A DNA stretch of 64,000 nucleotides from CBDAUN01 sp965200645 (GTDB taxonomy: Bacteria; Pseudomonadota; Gammaproteobacteria; Arenicellales; JAJDZL01). Below are positions 1 to 8,537 of this stretch, piece after piece. The position numbers were made by a program, and so were the translations under genes. Position 1 is the stretch's first letter. Each line of letters starts with the position of its first letter. The DNA lies in assembly GCA_965200645.1 (NCBI GenBank), contig CBDAUN010000002.1, forward strand, positions 124,001-188,000, given 5' to 3'. The notes below the pieces were generated by a model. That model was not told the DNA's origin. It saw only the letters and a program-made list of their open reading frames with translations, and made no database searches.

Positions 1-801
1 GTTAACGGGCTTGAAGGTGCCGGTGTTGTAGAAGAGGTTGGAATTGGAGTAGAAGATTTAGCGGTTGGCGATCGAGTCGCTTATGCAAATCCACCCTTAG
101 GAGCCTATTGCGACTTTCGAGTCATGCCGGCACATCGCTTGGTAAAGATGCCGGATTCCATATCAGATGAAACAGCTGCAGCGATGATGTTACAGGGGTT
201 GACGGTGCACTATCTGCTGAACAGTTGTTTTGAAGTCAAGAAAGGTGACACGATATTGTTTCACGCTGCAGCAGGTGGAGTCGGTCTTATTGCTTGTCAA
301 TGGGCCAAGACGCTAGGTGCTAAGACTATTGGTACAGTTGGCAGCGATGAAAAGGCAGAAATTGCTCGAGAGCACGGTTGTGACTACCCCGTAGTCTATA
401 CAAGGGAGGATTTTGTCCAACAAGTACAGGAAATCACCAATGGTGCAGGCGTGCCAGTTGTATACGATTCGGTTGGAGCATCAACCTTCCACAAATCTTT
501 GGACTGTCTAAGCCCAAGGGGCCTACTAGTTAGTTTTGGGCAGGCATCGGGTGAGGTTGAAGAGTTTAATCCGGGTGTATTACGGGAGAAGGGGTCACTG
601 TACCTGACGCGCCCCACGCTGATGACATACACTGCTAAACGTGAAGATTTAGTGAATAGGACTGAAGACTTGTGTTCTTTGGTTTCTTCGGGGCAGGTCA
701 AAATCACCGTCAACCAGCGTTATGCTCTATCCGATGCGGCTCAGGCGCATCGAGACCTTGAAGCCAGAAAAACTCAGGGGTCAACTGTGCTGGTGGTTTA
801 G
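1..801 (+). CDS. NADPH:quinone oxidoreductase, zinc-independent MDR family (5' end outside window)
   Basis: The frame is open from base 1, so the N-terminus lies outside the window; 266 codons remain before the stop. The first residues read VNGLEGAGVVEEVG, the conserved G-x-E-G-A-G-x-V segment of quinone oxidoreductases. A nucleotide-binding stretch follows (HAAAGGVGLIACQWAK, near residue 90 of the visible part), with no catalytic zinc cysteines. The family reduces quinones or enals with NADPH in the cytoplasm. It converges on moeA with a 5-bp gap. The ATG at 124 is internal and should not be taken as the start. The exact substrate cannot be told. Confidence 0.88.
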   Translation, partial: VNGLEGAGVVEEVGIGVEDLAVGDRVAYANPPLGAYCDFRVMPAHRLVKMPDSISDETAAAMMLQGLTVHYLLNSCFEVKKGDTILFHAAAGGVGLIACQWAKTLGAKTIGTVGSDEKAEIAREHGCDYPVVYTREDFVQQVQEITNGAGVPVVYDSVGASTFHKSLDCLSPRGLLVSFGQASGEVEEFNPGVLREKGSLYLTRPTLMTYTAKREDLVNRTEDLCSLVSSGQVKITVNQRYALSDAAQAHRDLEARKTQGSTVLVV

Positions 802-806
802 TCGAA

Positions 807-2081
807 TCAGAATATTCCGTCGAATAGCTGAACTTTAACAATATCGCCAGGTTGCGCCGTTTCTTCGTCGTCGTCAAGCAGGACGAAGCAATTTGCAGTA
901 GACATACTGCTGAGCAATCCTGACCCTTGCTGGCCCGTGATGGCAACCACTGATTCTCCGTTTTGGTCATGCGAAAGTACGGCTCTGTAGACTTCTGCTC
1001 GATTTGGTTTTTTTCGAAACTTTGTTGTGGCACGGGCGTGAACGATAGGTATTGGAAAGAGATTCGATTCACCGCTGAGTTTTCTTAATGCTGGTAGTAC
1101 CAAACGGTAGAACGTCACCATGACGGCTACGGGATTTCCCGGCAATCCAAAAAACAAGGCATTACCAATTCTGCCAAAAGCAAAAGGTCGGCCCGGACGT
1201 ATGGCAATTCTCCAAAGATTCAGTTCTCCTAACTCTCGAAGAGCGTCTACCACATAGTCGGCACTGCCAGTTGATACGCCTCCGGAGGTGATGATGACAT
1301 CAGCACCTTTACTTGCCTGATAAAGTGCGTCCAAGGTCTGCTTTGCGTCATCTCGAATGACTCCAAGATCGGTAGTTTGCATTCCAGCCTGTTTCAGCAT
1401 GGCCAAGAGCACATAGCGGTTGCTGTCATATATTTGACCAGGCGCAAGTGTTTCTCCGGCTTTTCTAAGCTCATCTCCCGTTGAGAACACCGCTGCAAGC
1501 GGTCGTTTCATTACTTCAACTCTACCAACACCCACAGAAGCCAACACACCGAGTTCCGCTGGGCCAATTCTTGTGCCTGTACTTGCAACAACTGATCCCT
1601 TCGTTAAATCCTCACCCGCGTCACGAACGTTCTGCCGGGGTTTTTGGTTGGCGGGTATATTTGCGACTTCATCAGAGACGTCGACATTTTCCTGAATAAC
1701 TACTGTGTCGGTTCCCTTCGGCATTATGGCTCCGGTCATTACCCGCACAGTTTCGTTCGGTCCACAGTGGGAAGTCCAAGGATGACCTGCAAACGCAGTA
1801 CCTACAACGTTAAATGCTTTCGTCCCGTCCACGGGAAGAGATGTCGAAGCGACGGCAAAGCCATCCATAGCCGCATTGGCATGTGGTGGAATGTTCATCC
1901 GGGCTTTGATGGAACTCGCCAGTACACGGTCTAATGCGTCCGGCAGGGATACTACCTGTGTTTGTGAAATGGCAGTGACTTTGTTTAAGACCTGTCGTTC
2001 GGCATCTTCAATGGGTATCAAACCGGAGTTCGGGTCGAAGCAGTCAGTAGGGATGTGCGGGACTTTAGTCAAACCAATCAA
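807..2081 (-). CDS. moeA: Molybdopterin molybdenumtransferase MoeA
   Basis: This 424-residue protein is close to the usual MoeA length of about 410. The N-terminal part carries PPHANAAMDGFAV, the conserved substrate-contacting segment. The middle has SVGVGRVEV and FSTGDEL, and the MogA-like domain has ITSGGVSTGSADYV and FGLPGNPVAVMVTF. MoeA inserts molybdate into adenylylated molybdopterin in the last step of molybdenum cofactor synthesis. No other moa or moe gene is nearby, so it is a stand-alone locus here. It converges with the quinone oxidoreductase, and the next gene upstream is divergent. Confidence 0.95.
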   Translation of the reverse strand: MIGLTKVPHIPTDCFDPNSGLIPIEDAERQVLNKVTAISQTQVVSLPDALDRVLASSIKARMNIPPHANAAMDGFAVASTSLPVDGTKAFNVVGTAFAGHPWTSHCGPNETVRVMTGAIMPKGTDTVVIQENVDVSDEVANIPANQKPRQNVRDAGEDLTKGSVVASTGTRIGPAELGVLASVGVGRVEVMKRPLAAVFSTGDELRKAGETLAPGQIYDSNRYVLLAMLKQAGMQTTDLGVIRDDAKQTLDALYQASKGADVIITSGGVSTGSADYVVDALRELGELNLWRIAIRPGRPFAFGRIGNALFFGLPGNPVAVMVTFYRLVLPALRKLSGESNLFPIPIVHARATTKFRKKPNRAEVYRAVLSHDQNGESVVAITGQQGSGLLSSMSTANCFVLLDDDEETAQPGDIVKVQLFDGIF

Positions 2082-2264
2082 TTCGGGCTATGCCGCTGAA
2101 TTTGGAATTGATAGAATTATAGCAGTGTGAGCAATGACTCAAATTTGCAGTGATAAGACGATATGTATCGTCAACCACAGTGGGTTCAGTGAAGTACAAT
2201 CTCTTGACTACCAAATCAAGCGATTAACTCGCTCACTAAAAATTGTAGGTTTAGAGTATTGTCA

Positions 2265-2471
2265 ATGAACGAAGATGAATTCAATTTACAAATCAGAAAA
2301 TTTCTAAAGAAAGTTGGAATCCAGTCGCAAAGAGCGATTGAAATGGCAGTTCGAGATCAAATCGAGTCCGGAAACCTAACCGGGTCAGAAACACTGAATG
2401 CCAAGGTTCACTTAACCATCGAGCAACTCGGCGTCGAACACATCATAGAAGATACGATTGCACTGGAATAA
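2265..2471 (+). CDS. Small conserved protein (recalled as the DUF6494 family)
   Basis: This is a 68-residue acidic protein starting MNEDEFNLQIRKFLKKVG and ending in TIALE. I recall a short proteobacterial family of this size with an N-terminal IRKFLK-VG-xSQR-IE motif, named DUF6494; the name comes from memory. A TTG at 2259 is in frame two codons upstream, but the ATG at 2265 is the more natural start; the ribosome site is weak. There is no signal peptide or membrane segment. It converges with the ThiY-like gene, 9 bp apart. Function unknown. Confidence 0.6.
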   Translation: MNEDEFNLQIRKFLKKVGIQSQRAIEMAVRDQIESGNLTGSETLNAKVHLTIEQLGVEHIIEDTIALE

Positions 2472-2480
2472 TTGACCCTG

Positions 2481-3434
2481 TTACTTCGATGTCCTTTGCA
2501 GTTCGACTGCGTATGAACTGACAGGAGACATACCATCAATTAATTCGCGTTGCAGTAGAAACTCAGCGAAGTTTTCGTAGCGAGCAGTGTCCAGAGCTCC
2601 TGGTCTTAGTGCAAAACGCGGTATTGTGTCATGCCACGCGAGACGATTGAGTTCGTTGTCGAGTGCTTTATCATAATCCACGAATAATTCCCAAGCTTCG
2701 TCCGGGTGATTAACAATGAACTGCACAGCTCGCTCGGTTGCTTCTACAAATCTGCGTATTGCTGGGTTGTCAACATTGTCTGCGTGAATGATGTAGACCA
2801 ACTCGTCATAGGGAGGAATACCAATTTCTTCTAAGTAAAATGCCCGTCCCGGGACACCGTTAAGGTCCATTTGGTGTAGTTCAAAGTTTCGGTATGCGCC
2901 GATGACTGCATCAACTTGCTTAGACATTAAAGAGGGAGAAAGCGAAAAATTCACATTGACCATTTCAACCTCTGAAATACTCATTGAGTGATGATTCAAC
3001 ACCGCTTCAAGCAAAATGTCTTCAAACCCAGCTACTGAAAATCCAACTTTTTTCCCCTTCAGGTCACTAACTTCCTGAATGTCTGAATCCCTTCGAACCA
3101 CAATGCAATTTAAAGGTGTCGCTACGAGAGTGCCAACACGAATAATTGGAAATTCCCTTTCAACTAAGAAGTGAACTTGAGGCTGATAAAATACAGCGAT
3201 CTCTACCGATTTAGCAGCGACCAGTTTCGGAGGATCGTTCGGATTACTCGGTACGATGAGTTCTACGTCTAAACCGGCATCAGCAAAATAACCTTTCTGT
3301 TCTGCAATGATGAGTGGGCCATGATCCGGGTTGACATACCATTCAAGTGCAACTGTGAGTTTGTCTGCTGCATGTACCGAAGACCCAAACAAAACTATGA
3401 GCAATAGACGAGTAATGTTGACTAAAACCTTCAT
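2481..3434 (-). CDS. thiY: ThiY-like (NMT1/THI5) periplasmic substrate-binding protein
   Basis: A 317-residue secreted protein with a signal peptide at residues 1-22 (cleavage near VHA-AD), followed by an NMT1/THI5 fold. The LEWYVNPDHGPLIIAEQKGYF region near residues 30-50 matches the ThiY motif W-Y-x-N-P-D-H that binds formyl-aminopyrimidine or HMP. It is the last gene of the TPP-riboswitch-led operon and follows its permease by 18 bp. The inferred role is capture of a thiamin pyrimidine precursor for ThiD. An AAAGGA ribosome site precedes the ATG at 3434. A sulfonate or nitrate ligand is possible from fold alone, but the operon argues for pyrimidine. Confidence 0.8.
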   Translation of the reverse strand: MKVLVNITRLLLIVLFGSSVHAADKLTVALEWYVNPDHGPLIIAEQKGYFADAGLDVELIVPSNPNDPPKLVAAKSVEIAVFYQPQVHFLVEREFPIIRVGTLVATPLNCIVVRRDSDIQEVSDLKGKKVGFSVAGFEDILLEAVLNHHSMSISEVEMVNVNFSLSPSLMSKQVDAVIGAYRNFELHQMDLNGVPGRAFYLEEIGIPPYDELVYIIHADNVDNPAIRRFVEATERAVQFIVNHPDEAWELFVDYDKALDNELNRLAWHDTIPRFALRPGALDTARYENFAEFLLQRELIDGMSPVSSYAVELQRTSK

Positions 3435-3452
3435 GAGATTAACTTTCCTTTA

Positions 3453-4190
3453 TTAGTAATTACTGGGATTCCAAAACACAATTTTCTGCATCGCGATGTC
3501 GACACTAAAGTAAAGCACGACCGCAAACACAGCCAATGTGACTAGAGCAGCGAACATTAAGTCGATTTCGGTGCGTGCACTAGCATGTAGCATCAAGTAT
3601 CCAAGTCCGGTGCTTGATCCCACCCACTCGCCAACGACTGCACCGATTGGAGCAACTACTGTAGCAATACGCAATCCCGATGCCAGCGAGGGCAATGCCG
3701 CCGGCAGACGCACAACCTTTAAAATTGATCGTTTAGACGCCCCCATAATGGTAGCAATATCCACCCAGCCACGTTCAGTGGATCTGAGGCCATCAAACAA
3801 CGCTGCAGTTATTGGAAAGTAAATGATCAGCGTGGCCATCGCCACTTTAGATGCCATCCCATATCCAAGCCACAATATCAACAGCGGCGCTATGGCAAAT
3901 ACTGGTAGTGCTTGCGAGACAACCAAGACGGGTAGAAGCCAACCGCGAACAGTTTGATATTGGAAAATTATCAATGCGCTCAGGAGTCCAAGGACACAGC
4001 CGATTACCAAGCCGAGCAGAATTTCAACAATTGTCACTGAGGCATGAAACAAAATCAGTTCGCTGTGCTCTACTAAGGCAACAGCCACATGATAAGGCGC
4101 CGGCAGAATGAACGCGGGAACTTCAGTAATCCAAACAACCACCTGCCAAAGGGTAGTTAAAATGGTAACGATAACCGCGATTCGAATCAT
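3453..4190 (-). CDS. thiX: ThiX-like ABC transporter permease
   Basis: This 245-residue inner-membrane protein of the BPD_transp_1 class has about six hydrophobic segments. The EAA-type coupling loop lies near residues 145-165 (DIATIMGASKRSILKVVRLPAALP). It is the membrane half of the importer encoded with the flanking ATPase and ThiY-like protein. The ATG begins two bases after the stop of the ATPase gene, which indicates translational coupling. The family includes SsuC, TauC and ThiX; the choice of ThiX rests on the thiamin operon context. Confidence 0.8.
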   Translation of the reverse strand: MIRIAVIVTILTTLWQVVVWITEVPAFILPAPYHVAVALVEHSELILFHASVTIVEILLGLVIGCVLGLLSALIIFQYQTVRGWLLPVLVVSQALPVFAIAPLLILWLGYGMASKVAMATLIIYFPITAALFDGLRSTERGWVDIATIMGASKRSILKVVRLPAALPSLASGLRIATVVAPIGAVVGEWVGSSTGLGYLMLHASARTEIDLMFAALVTLAVFAVVLYFSVDIAMQKIVFWNPSNY

Positions 4191-4191
4191 A

Positions 4192-4926
4192 TTAGGCGAA
4201 CTGAGGGTGATTCAGCTGTCTCATCAATTCAGTGTAAGTTTCGCCAAATTGAGATTGGTTTGGTTCGCGCGGTGCCTTGCCTGCCGGTCTGATGGTTTCC
4301 AAGATATGAGCAGGCTTTCCATGTAGAACGTAAATTCGATTAGCGACTCGAAGTGCTTCCATCGGATCGTGCGTCACAAGGAGTGTTGTTTGATTGGAAA
4401 GTAGTTGACATGCAAGTTCCTGGATCTGATAGCGAGTGCTGGCATCCAACCCGGAAAACGGTTCATCTAGCAAGTTGATTGAACGTTGTTCAATAAGAGT
4501 TCTTGCGAGTGCTGCTCGTTGGCGCATTCCGCCAGATAACTGATGAGGATAGAGATTTTCCACACCCTCCAAATCAACCTCCGCCAACAGTTGAAGAGCT
4601 TTGTCTCGTTTATTTTGCAGTAACTCCCCCCGTAACTGAGCACCTAAGGTGACATTTTCGATCACAGTTCTCCACGGCAGAAGCAAATCTTGTTGTGCCA
4701 TCCACGCCACTCTCCCTGCAACCGGTAAGTCATCACTGGTGGATACTTTTCCATAAGCCACATCGGGCGTAAGCAAACCTGCGATAAAACGCAGCAAAGT
4801 TGATTTTCCGCTGCCACTTTTTCCTAAAAGACAGGTTATTTCACCATCCGGTAAATCTAGATGAAAGTCATCAAATAGGCGATTTTGCCCAAACGCGACA
4901 CACAATTCTACGGATAGTGCGGTCAT
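4192..4926 (-). CDS. thiZ: ThiZ-like ABC transporter ATP-binding protein
   Basis: A 244-residue nucleotide-binding subunit. Walker A is GKSGSGKST near residue 35, the Q-loop follows MAQQDLL, the signature is LSGGMRQRAALA near residue 128, and Walker B is INLLDEPFSGLDA. It powers the ThiX-like permease. It sits between the TakP-like gene (9-bp gap) and the permease (1-bp gap) in one minus-strand operon. SsuB and TauB are close relatives; assignment to pyrimidine uptake is from context. Confidence 0.82.
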   Translation of the reverse strand: MTALSVELCVAFGQNRLFDDFHLDLPDGEITCLLGKSGSGKSTLLRFIAGLLTPDVAYGKVSTSDDLPVAGRVAWMAQQDLLLPWRTVIENVTLGAQLRGELLQNKRDKALQLLAEVDLEGVENLYPHQLSGGMRQRAALARTLIEQRSINLLDEPFSGLDASTRYQIQELACQLLSNQTTLLVTHDPMEALRVANRIYVLHGKPAHILETIRPAGKAPREPNQSQFGETYTELMRQLNHPQFA

Positions 4927-4935
4927 TGCAAAAGT

Positions 4936-6006
4936 TTATGTCGCCCGAGCTTGTAAGAACGGTGCTATGCTGTTTGTCGACCACTGTATATTGCGGTCTC
5001 TGGCGGCTCTGTAGGATTGAACTATTCGTGCTGAAATATCATTTGTTTCAGCTAGATCGTCAAATACCTCTTCAGCAGCTGTACGAGCCGCGGTGATCAA
5101 GTCATCGGGAAAACTTCGAACCTTTACGCCGTGTTCTTCAACCAGTTTGTTGATTGCAAATGGGTTGGCAAATTCAATTTCTGAAAGACTGTATGCATGT
5201 TCAGCCATGCATGCACTTTCAATGATCAGTTTTAAGTCTTCAGGAAGATCGTTCCAGACATCAAGTTTTATTAGTAATTCAGCCGCACCGTTTGGTTCAT
5301 GAAATCCAGGTCCGTAGTAATACGGAGCAGCATATAGTCCTTTTGCCAGGTCTGCCCAAGGTCCTACCCATTCCACAGCATCAACAACTCCGGTCTTAAG
5401 CGAAGTCAGAATTTCAGGCGGTGGAACAGTTACTGGGACTCCACCCAGTCGCCGAATTACTTTCCCGCCGAGACCCGGCATACGGTACTGCAAGCCCTTC
5501 AGGTCATCCAAGGAGTTAATTTCAGTTTTGAACCACCCACCCATGTTAATGCCGGTGTTGGATGCGAGAAGTGGTTTGACGCCCAGAGGCTGATATAACT
5601 CTTCCCACAAGGTACCGCCATTATCGTGATAAATCCAAGCCATGTGCTCAACAGCTGTCAATCCAAAAGGGGCAGCCGTGTACACAGCACTTGCTGGAAT
5701 TTTCCCTTGCCAAAAGAATGCTGCTGTGTGACCTAGTTCGGCCGTGCCAGCTCCAACGGCATCCAATACGTCCAAGGCGCCAACTAGTTCACCGGCTCCA
5801 AAAATTTTGATTCGAATTCTGCCGCCACTAAGAAGTTCGATGCGCCTTGCAAGTCTATCTGCAGCTGCCCCTGTCCCTGGACTGTTTTTGATCCAAGACA
5901 TAATCATTCGAAGTTCTATAGAGTTGTCTGCCTTTACATAAGGTGCAGCAACAGCGGCAGCTGTAGCACCTGCAATTCCCGATTTAAGAAATTTTCTTCG
6001 TTTCAT
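4936..6006 (-). CDS. TRAP-type (DctP/TakP family) solute-binding protein, orphan of DctQM
   Basis: A 356-residue periplasmic protein with a twin-arginine type leader (MKRRKFLKSGIAGATA, cleavage near VKA). The mature part matches the TakP subgroup of TRAP binding proteins: GAGELVGALDVLDAVGAGTAELGHT, the NTGINMGGWF segment and VVDAVEWVGPW. The start chosen is the ATG at 6006: its ATGA overlaps the thiD stop, and a GGGAGG ribosome site lies about nine bases upstream. An ATG at 6027 would lack this. No DctQ or DctM gene is next to it; the neighbours are ABC genes for thiamin precursors. The ligand is unknown. TakP itself binds 2-oxoacids, and a thiazole-related ligand is only a guess from the operon. 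Confidence 0.88.
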   Translation of the reverse strand: MKRRKFLKSGIAGATAAAVAAPYVKADNSIELRMIMSWIKNSPGTGAAADRLARRIELLSGGRIRIKIFGAGELVGALDVLDAVGAGTAELGHTAAFFWQGKIPASAVYTAAPFGLTAVEHMAWIYHDNGGTLWEELYQPLGVKPLLASNTGINMGGWFKTEINSLDDLKGLQYRMPGLGGKVIRRLGGVPVTVPPPEILTSLKTGVVDAVEWVGPWADLAKGLYAAPYYYGPGFHEPNGAAELLIKLDVWNDLPEDLKLIIESACMAEHAYSLSEIEFANPFAINKLVEEHGVKVRSFPDDLITAARTAAEEVFDDLAETNDISARIVQSYRAARDRNIQWSTNSIAPFLQARAT

Positions 6007-6821
6007 GATGTTTGACCTCCCTGCCAAATTCGGTAGAAGTGGTGGACGGGTCCATGTCCATTGCCGACTTCAAGTTCGTCAGCTCTGGAAATAGCCCCTG
6101 AAATGTATTTTTTTGCAGCGATTACTGCGGATTGAAGACCGTATCGATGAGCCAGAAAGGCACAAATAGCGGATGACAAAGTACAACCGGTTCCATGAGT
6201 ATTTTGAGTATCTATACGGGGGCTTGTGAGTTTATCGACTTTGTTGCCATCAAACAGGAGGTCTATGCTTTCTGCTCCGGTTTGATGACCGCCTTTTAGT
6301 AGTACAGCCCCACAGCCGAGCGACAATAGACGCTCGGTAGCGGACTCCATATTCAAAAGTACTTTATCGATAGGTTTTCGCAACAGTCGAGCGGCTTCCG
6401 GTATGTTTGGTGTGATGATGGAAGCCTTTGGAATGAGTAGTGACTTTAGCGCTTCTATTGCATCATCTTGCAGTAGTGAATCCCCACTCTTTGCGACCAG
6501 TACGGGGTCAACTACTACATGTCCAATTTCATACCGGTCCAGTGCTGCTGCGACTGTTTCGATAATTTCAGCGCGATGAAGCATGCCAATTTTGACAGAT
6601 GACACATTCAAGTCTGTACAAACTGAATCGATTTGGTCAGCTACAAAACTTGACTCAATCTCGAAAACTGAATGGACTCCTTTTGTGTTTTGAGCGGTTA
6701 ACGCGGTGAGTACGCTTGCGCCATAAACTTCAAGTGCACTGAATGTCTTTAGGTCGGCTTGGATACCGGCTCCGCCACTACTATCGGAACCTGCAATGGT
6801 TAGTGCAATGGGATTAGGCAT
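6003..6821 (-). CDS. thiD: Hydroxymethylpyrimidine/phosphomethylpyrimidine kinase ThiD
   Basis: A 272-residue kinase of the ribokinase fold. It begins MPNPIALTIAGSDSSGGAGIQ, the family start motif, and has VDPVLVAKSGDSLL mid-protein and NTHGTGCTLSSAI near residue 210 for the anion hole and catalytic base. It phosphorylates HMP twice to HMP-PP for thiamin phosphate synthesis. The ATG at 6821 fits the family start better than the TTG at 6830. It follows thiE closely, and its stop overlaps the start of the TakP-like gene. It belongs to the TPP-riboswitch operon. Confidence 0.95.
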   Translation of the reverse strand: MPNPIALTIAGSDSSGGAGIQADLKTFSALEVYGASVLTALTAQNTKGVHSVFEIESSFVADQIDSVCTDLNVSSVKIGMLHRAEIIETVAAALDRYEIGHVVVDPVLVAKSGDSLLQDDAIEALKSLLIPKASIITPNIPEAARLLRKPIDKVLLNMESATERLLSLGCGAVLLKGGHQTGAESIDLLFDGNKVDKLTSPRIDTQNTHGTGCTLSSAICAFLAHRYGLQSAVIAAKKYISGAISRADELEVGNGHGPVHHFYRIWQGGQTS

Positions 6822-6833
6822 ATTGATCAATAC

Positions 6834-7544
6834 TCACTTAGAATTGAATTTAGAAATGTACTTGCGCAACTGCTTTGCAGCCAGTTCCGGCGAATCCGCT
6901 TCGCAAATTGCAGAAACGACTGCAACTCCCGACACTCCGGTGGACAGCACGTCAAAGAGATTGGATTGGTTGATTCCACTGATGGCAATAATGGGTATTC
7001 TTGAATTGCAATTTCGGACGGCATCAACCAAATGCTGAAGTTGTTCCGTGCCGATGGGGTCTTGTGCATCAAGTTTGCTCTTGGTAGCAAAGACTCCGCC
7101 GATACTTACATAATCAACTAGATCAAGGGCAGAATTTCTGACTTCATCCAAGTTACGCACAGTAATGCCAATAACTGCTTTTTCACCAAGCATCTTTCGG
7201 GTTTGCTCAACGGGCATGTCTCCTTGGCCGATGTGAACTCCGTCCGTATTTAACTCAAGTGCTACTTCCACATGGTCATTAACAATCACTGTAGCACCGA
7301 GGGGTTTGATAGCTTCAATTGTAGATACTACAAGAGATTTGAAGTGTTTGTCTGCCCCAGACTTATTGCGCAACTGCACTGTCGTCACCCCACCTCGTAC
7401 CGCCTGCAGGGCGGTTTCGACGGGTGTTGCGCTTACGCATTGGTTCGGATTAATCACGAGATAGAGTGTAGGGTCAATCATAGTGCCAGTCGCTATTACC
7501 TGCATCGATTTATCGCCAATTCTATCGAGTGATGTGCTGTTCAT
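6834..7544 (-). CDS. thiE: Thiamin-phosphate synthase ThiE
   Basis: This TIM-barrel enzyme joins HMP-PP and thiazole phosphate to thiamin phosphate. Motifs seen are TTVQLRNK (near residue 55), VIVNDHVEVALELNTDGVHIGQ (near 90), DYVSIGGVFATKSK and GVSGVAVVSAI near the C-terminus. At 236 residues it is some 20 longer than usual because of the N-terminus. The ATG at 7544 overlaps thiM by 23 bp; ATGs at 7505 or 7481 are possible true starts, and none has a strong ribosome site. It lies between thiM and thiD. Confidence 0.93.
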   Translation of the reverse strand: MNSTSLDRIGDKSMQVIATGTMIDPTLYLVINPNQCVSATPVETALQAVRGGVTTVQLRNKSGADKHFKSLVVSTIEAIKPLGATVIVNDHVEVALELNTDGVHIGQGDMPVEQTRKMLGEKAVIGITVRNLDEVRNSALDLVDYVSIGGVFATKSKLDAQDPIGTEQLQHLVDAVRNCNSRIPIIAISGINQSNLFDVLSTGVSGVAVVSAICEADSPELAAKQLRKYISKFNSK

Positions 7545-8292
7545 GCACGTGGCTAAGCTGGTCTAGAAAATTTGGTACAAATGTCCCCGGACCCTGAGAC
7601 TGTTCTGCTGCCTTAGAGCCTGCCAAGGTGTAGTTGGTTACAGCTTGATAAACTGACGAAAAGGGATCGTTACTGCGGGTGATGTATGAACTAATCATTG
7701 CCGACAGTGCACATCCCATACCGGTTACTTGACTCATCCAAGGATGTCCAGCAACCAATTCGACAGTTCGGTCTTTAAAGACAATTCTGTCAGTCTTGCC
7801 AGTTTCAACTAAAACGACGTTAAAGCGTTGGCTAAATTCTTCTATCGACCCATTTTCAAAATCACAAAGCGTTTGAATTTCCTGCTTATTTGCTCGTATC
7901 ACTATGGGTCGAAACTGTACTAGTTCCCGGCAAAAATTAGCCCTAATTTTTGAACGATCGACAAAAACGGGGTCAAGTACCCAAGGAATTTGACTTAGAT
8001 TTGCCAATTTCACCGCTTCATGAATCGCACTTCGCTTGGTGTCAGATAACATACCCAAGTTGATACTTAGTGCATCGCTGGATTGAATTAATGGTTTGGC
8101 TTCCTTGGCATCGTTGGTCATCGAAGGTTCGCAACAGATGGCAAGAAGAACATTTGCTGTTAGTTGAACTGCTGCTTCATTAACAATGCAGTGAACTCGG
8201 TTCTTGCGAGCAGGATTTTTGTCAACAAAGACGGTAGAGTCTTGTGATTTAGACTCTAGATTGGACATGTTTTCAGACTGATCGACCATCAT
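7522..8292 (-). CDS. thiM: Hydroxyethylthiazole kinase ThiM
   Basis: A 256-residue kinase that phosphorylates hydroxyethylthiazole so it can be salvaged into thiamin. Family features are VHCIVNEAAVQLTANVLLA (residues 33-51), the DALSINLGMLS segment near 75, WVLDPVF, and VTGMGCALSAMISSY near 195 with the catalytic Cys. The N-terminal 25 residues are poorly conserved. It is the first gene after the TPP riboswitch (8361-8440) and overlaps thiE. It diverges more from textbook ThiM than its neighbours do from theirs, but the motifs and operon leave little doubt. Confidence 0.88.
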   Translation of the reverse strand: MMVDQSENMSNLESKSQDSTVFVDKNPARKNRVHCIVNEAAVQLTANVLLAICCEPSMTNDAKEAKPLIQSSDALSINLGMLSDTKRSAIHEAVKLANLSQIPWVLDPVFVDRSKIRANFCRELVQFRPIVIRANKQEIQTLCDFENGSIEEFSQRFNVVLVETGKTDRIVFKDRTVELVAGHPWMSQVTGMGCALSAMISSYITRSNDPFSSVYQAVTNYTLAGSKAAEQSQGPGTFVPNFLDQLSHVHEQHITR

Positions 8293-8360
8293 ACAGTTTC
8301 CCCGAATTAAGCGAGGGTGTTAGGATGAATCGGCCGATTTGCCGTGTAATTACATCCTGA

Positions 8361-8440
8361 TTCCCTACGCCGGTATTATCCGGATCAGGTTCAACGGGTT
8401 GGATAGTTCCAAAAATCTCAGCCCATCAGAGGCACCCCGT
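8361..8440 (-). promoter_or_regulatory. TPP riboswitch (THI element)
   Basis: Read on the minus strand, the sequence starts ACGGGGTGCCTCTG, continues with GGGCTGAGAT, then GTTGAACCTGATCCGG, and ends ATACCGGCGTAGGGAA. These are the conserved P2/J3-2 (CTGAGA) and P4/P5 (GAACCTGATC, GCGTAGGGA) blocks of the TPP aptamer. The aptamer ends about 70 bases before the thiM ATG, so thiamin pyrophosphate should repress thiM-thiE-thiD and probably the transport genes behind them. I see no clear terminator hairpin with a T-run in the leader; translational control is possible. Confidence 0.95.
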
Positions 8441-8456
8441 CAAGATGATTGGGAGA

Positions 8457-8465
8457 ATTATAGCA
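8457..8465 (-). promoter_or_regulatory. Extended -10 promoter for the riboswitch operon
   Basis: The minus strand reads TGCTATAAT, a perfect extended -10 element. It lies about 17 bases before the aptamer, so transcription would begin just ahead of the TPP riboswitch. No good -35 TTGACA is visible, which is usual for extended -10 promoters. It places thiM and followers in a unit separate from tenA. Confidence 0.6.
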
Positions 8466-8537
8466 CTCGACTCATGTGATTTATTGTGCACTGTTGCGGT
8501 TCTTTCATTGAACGTTGAAGAAAACTAGTAGGCTACG

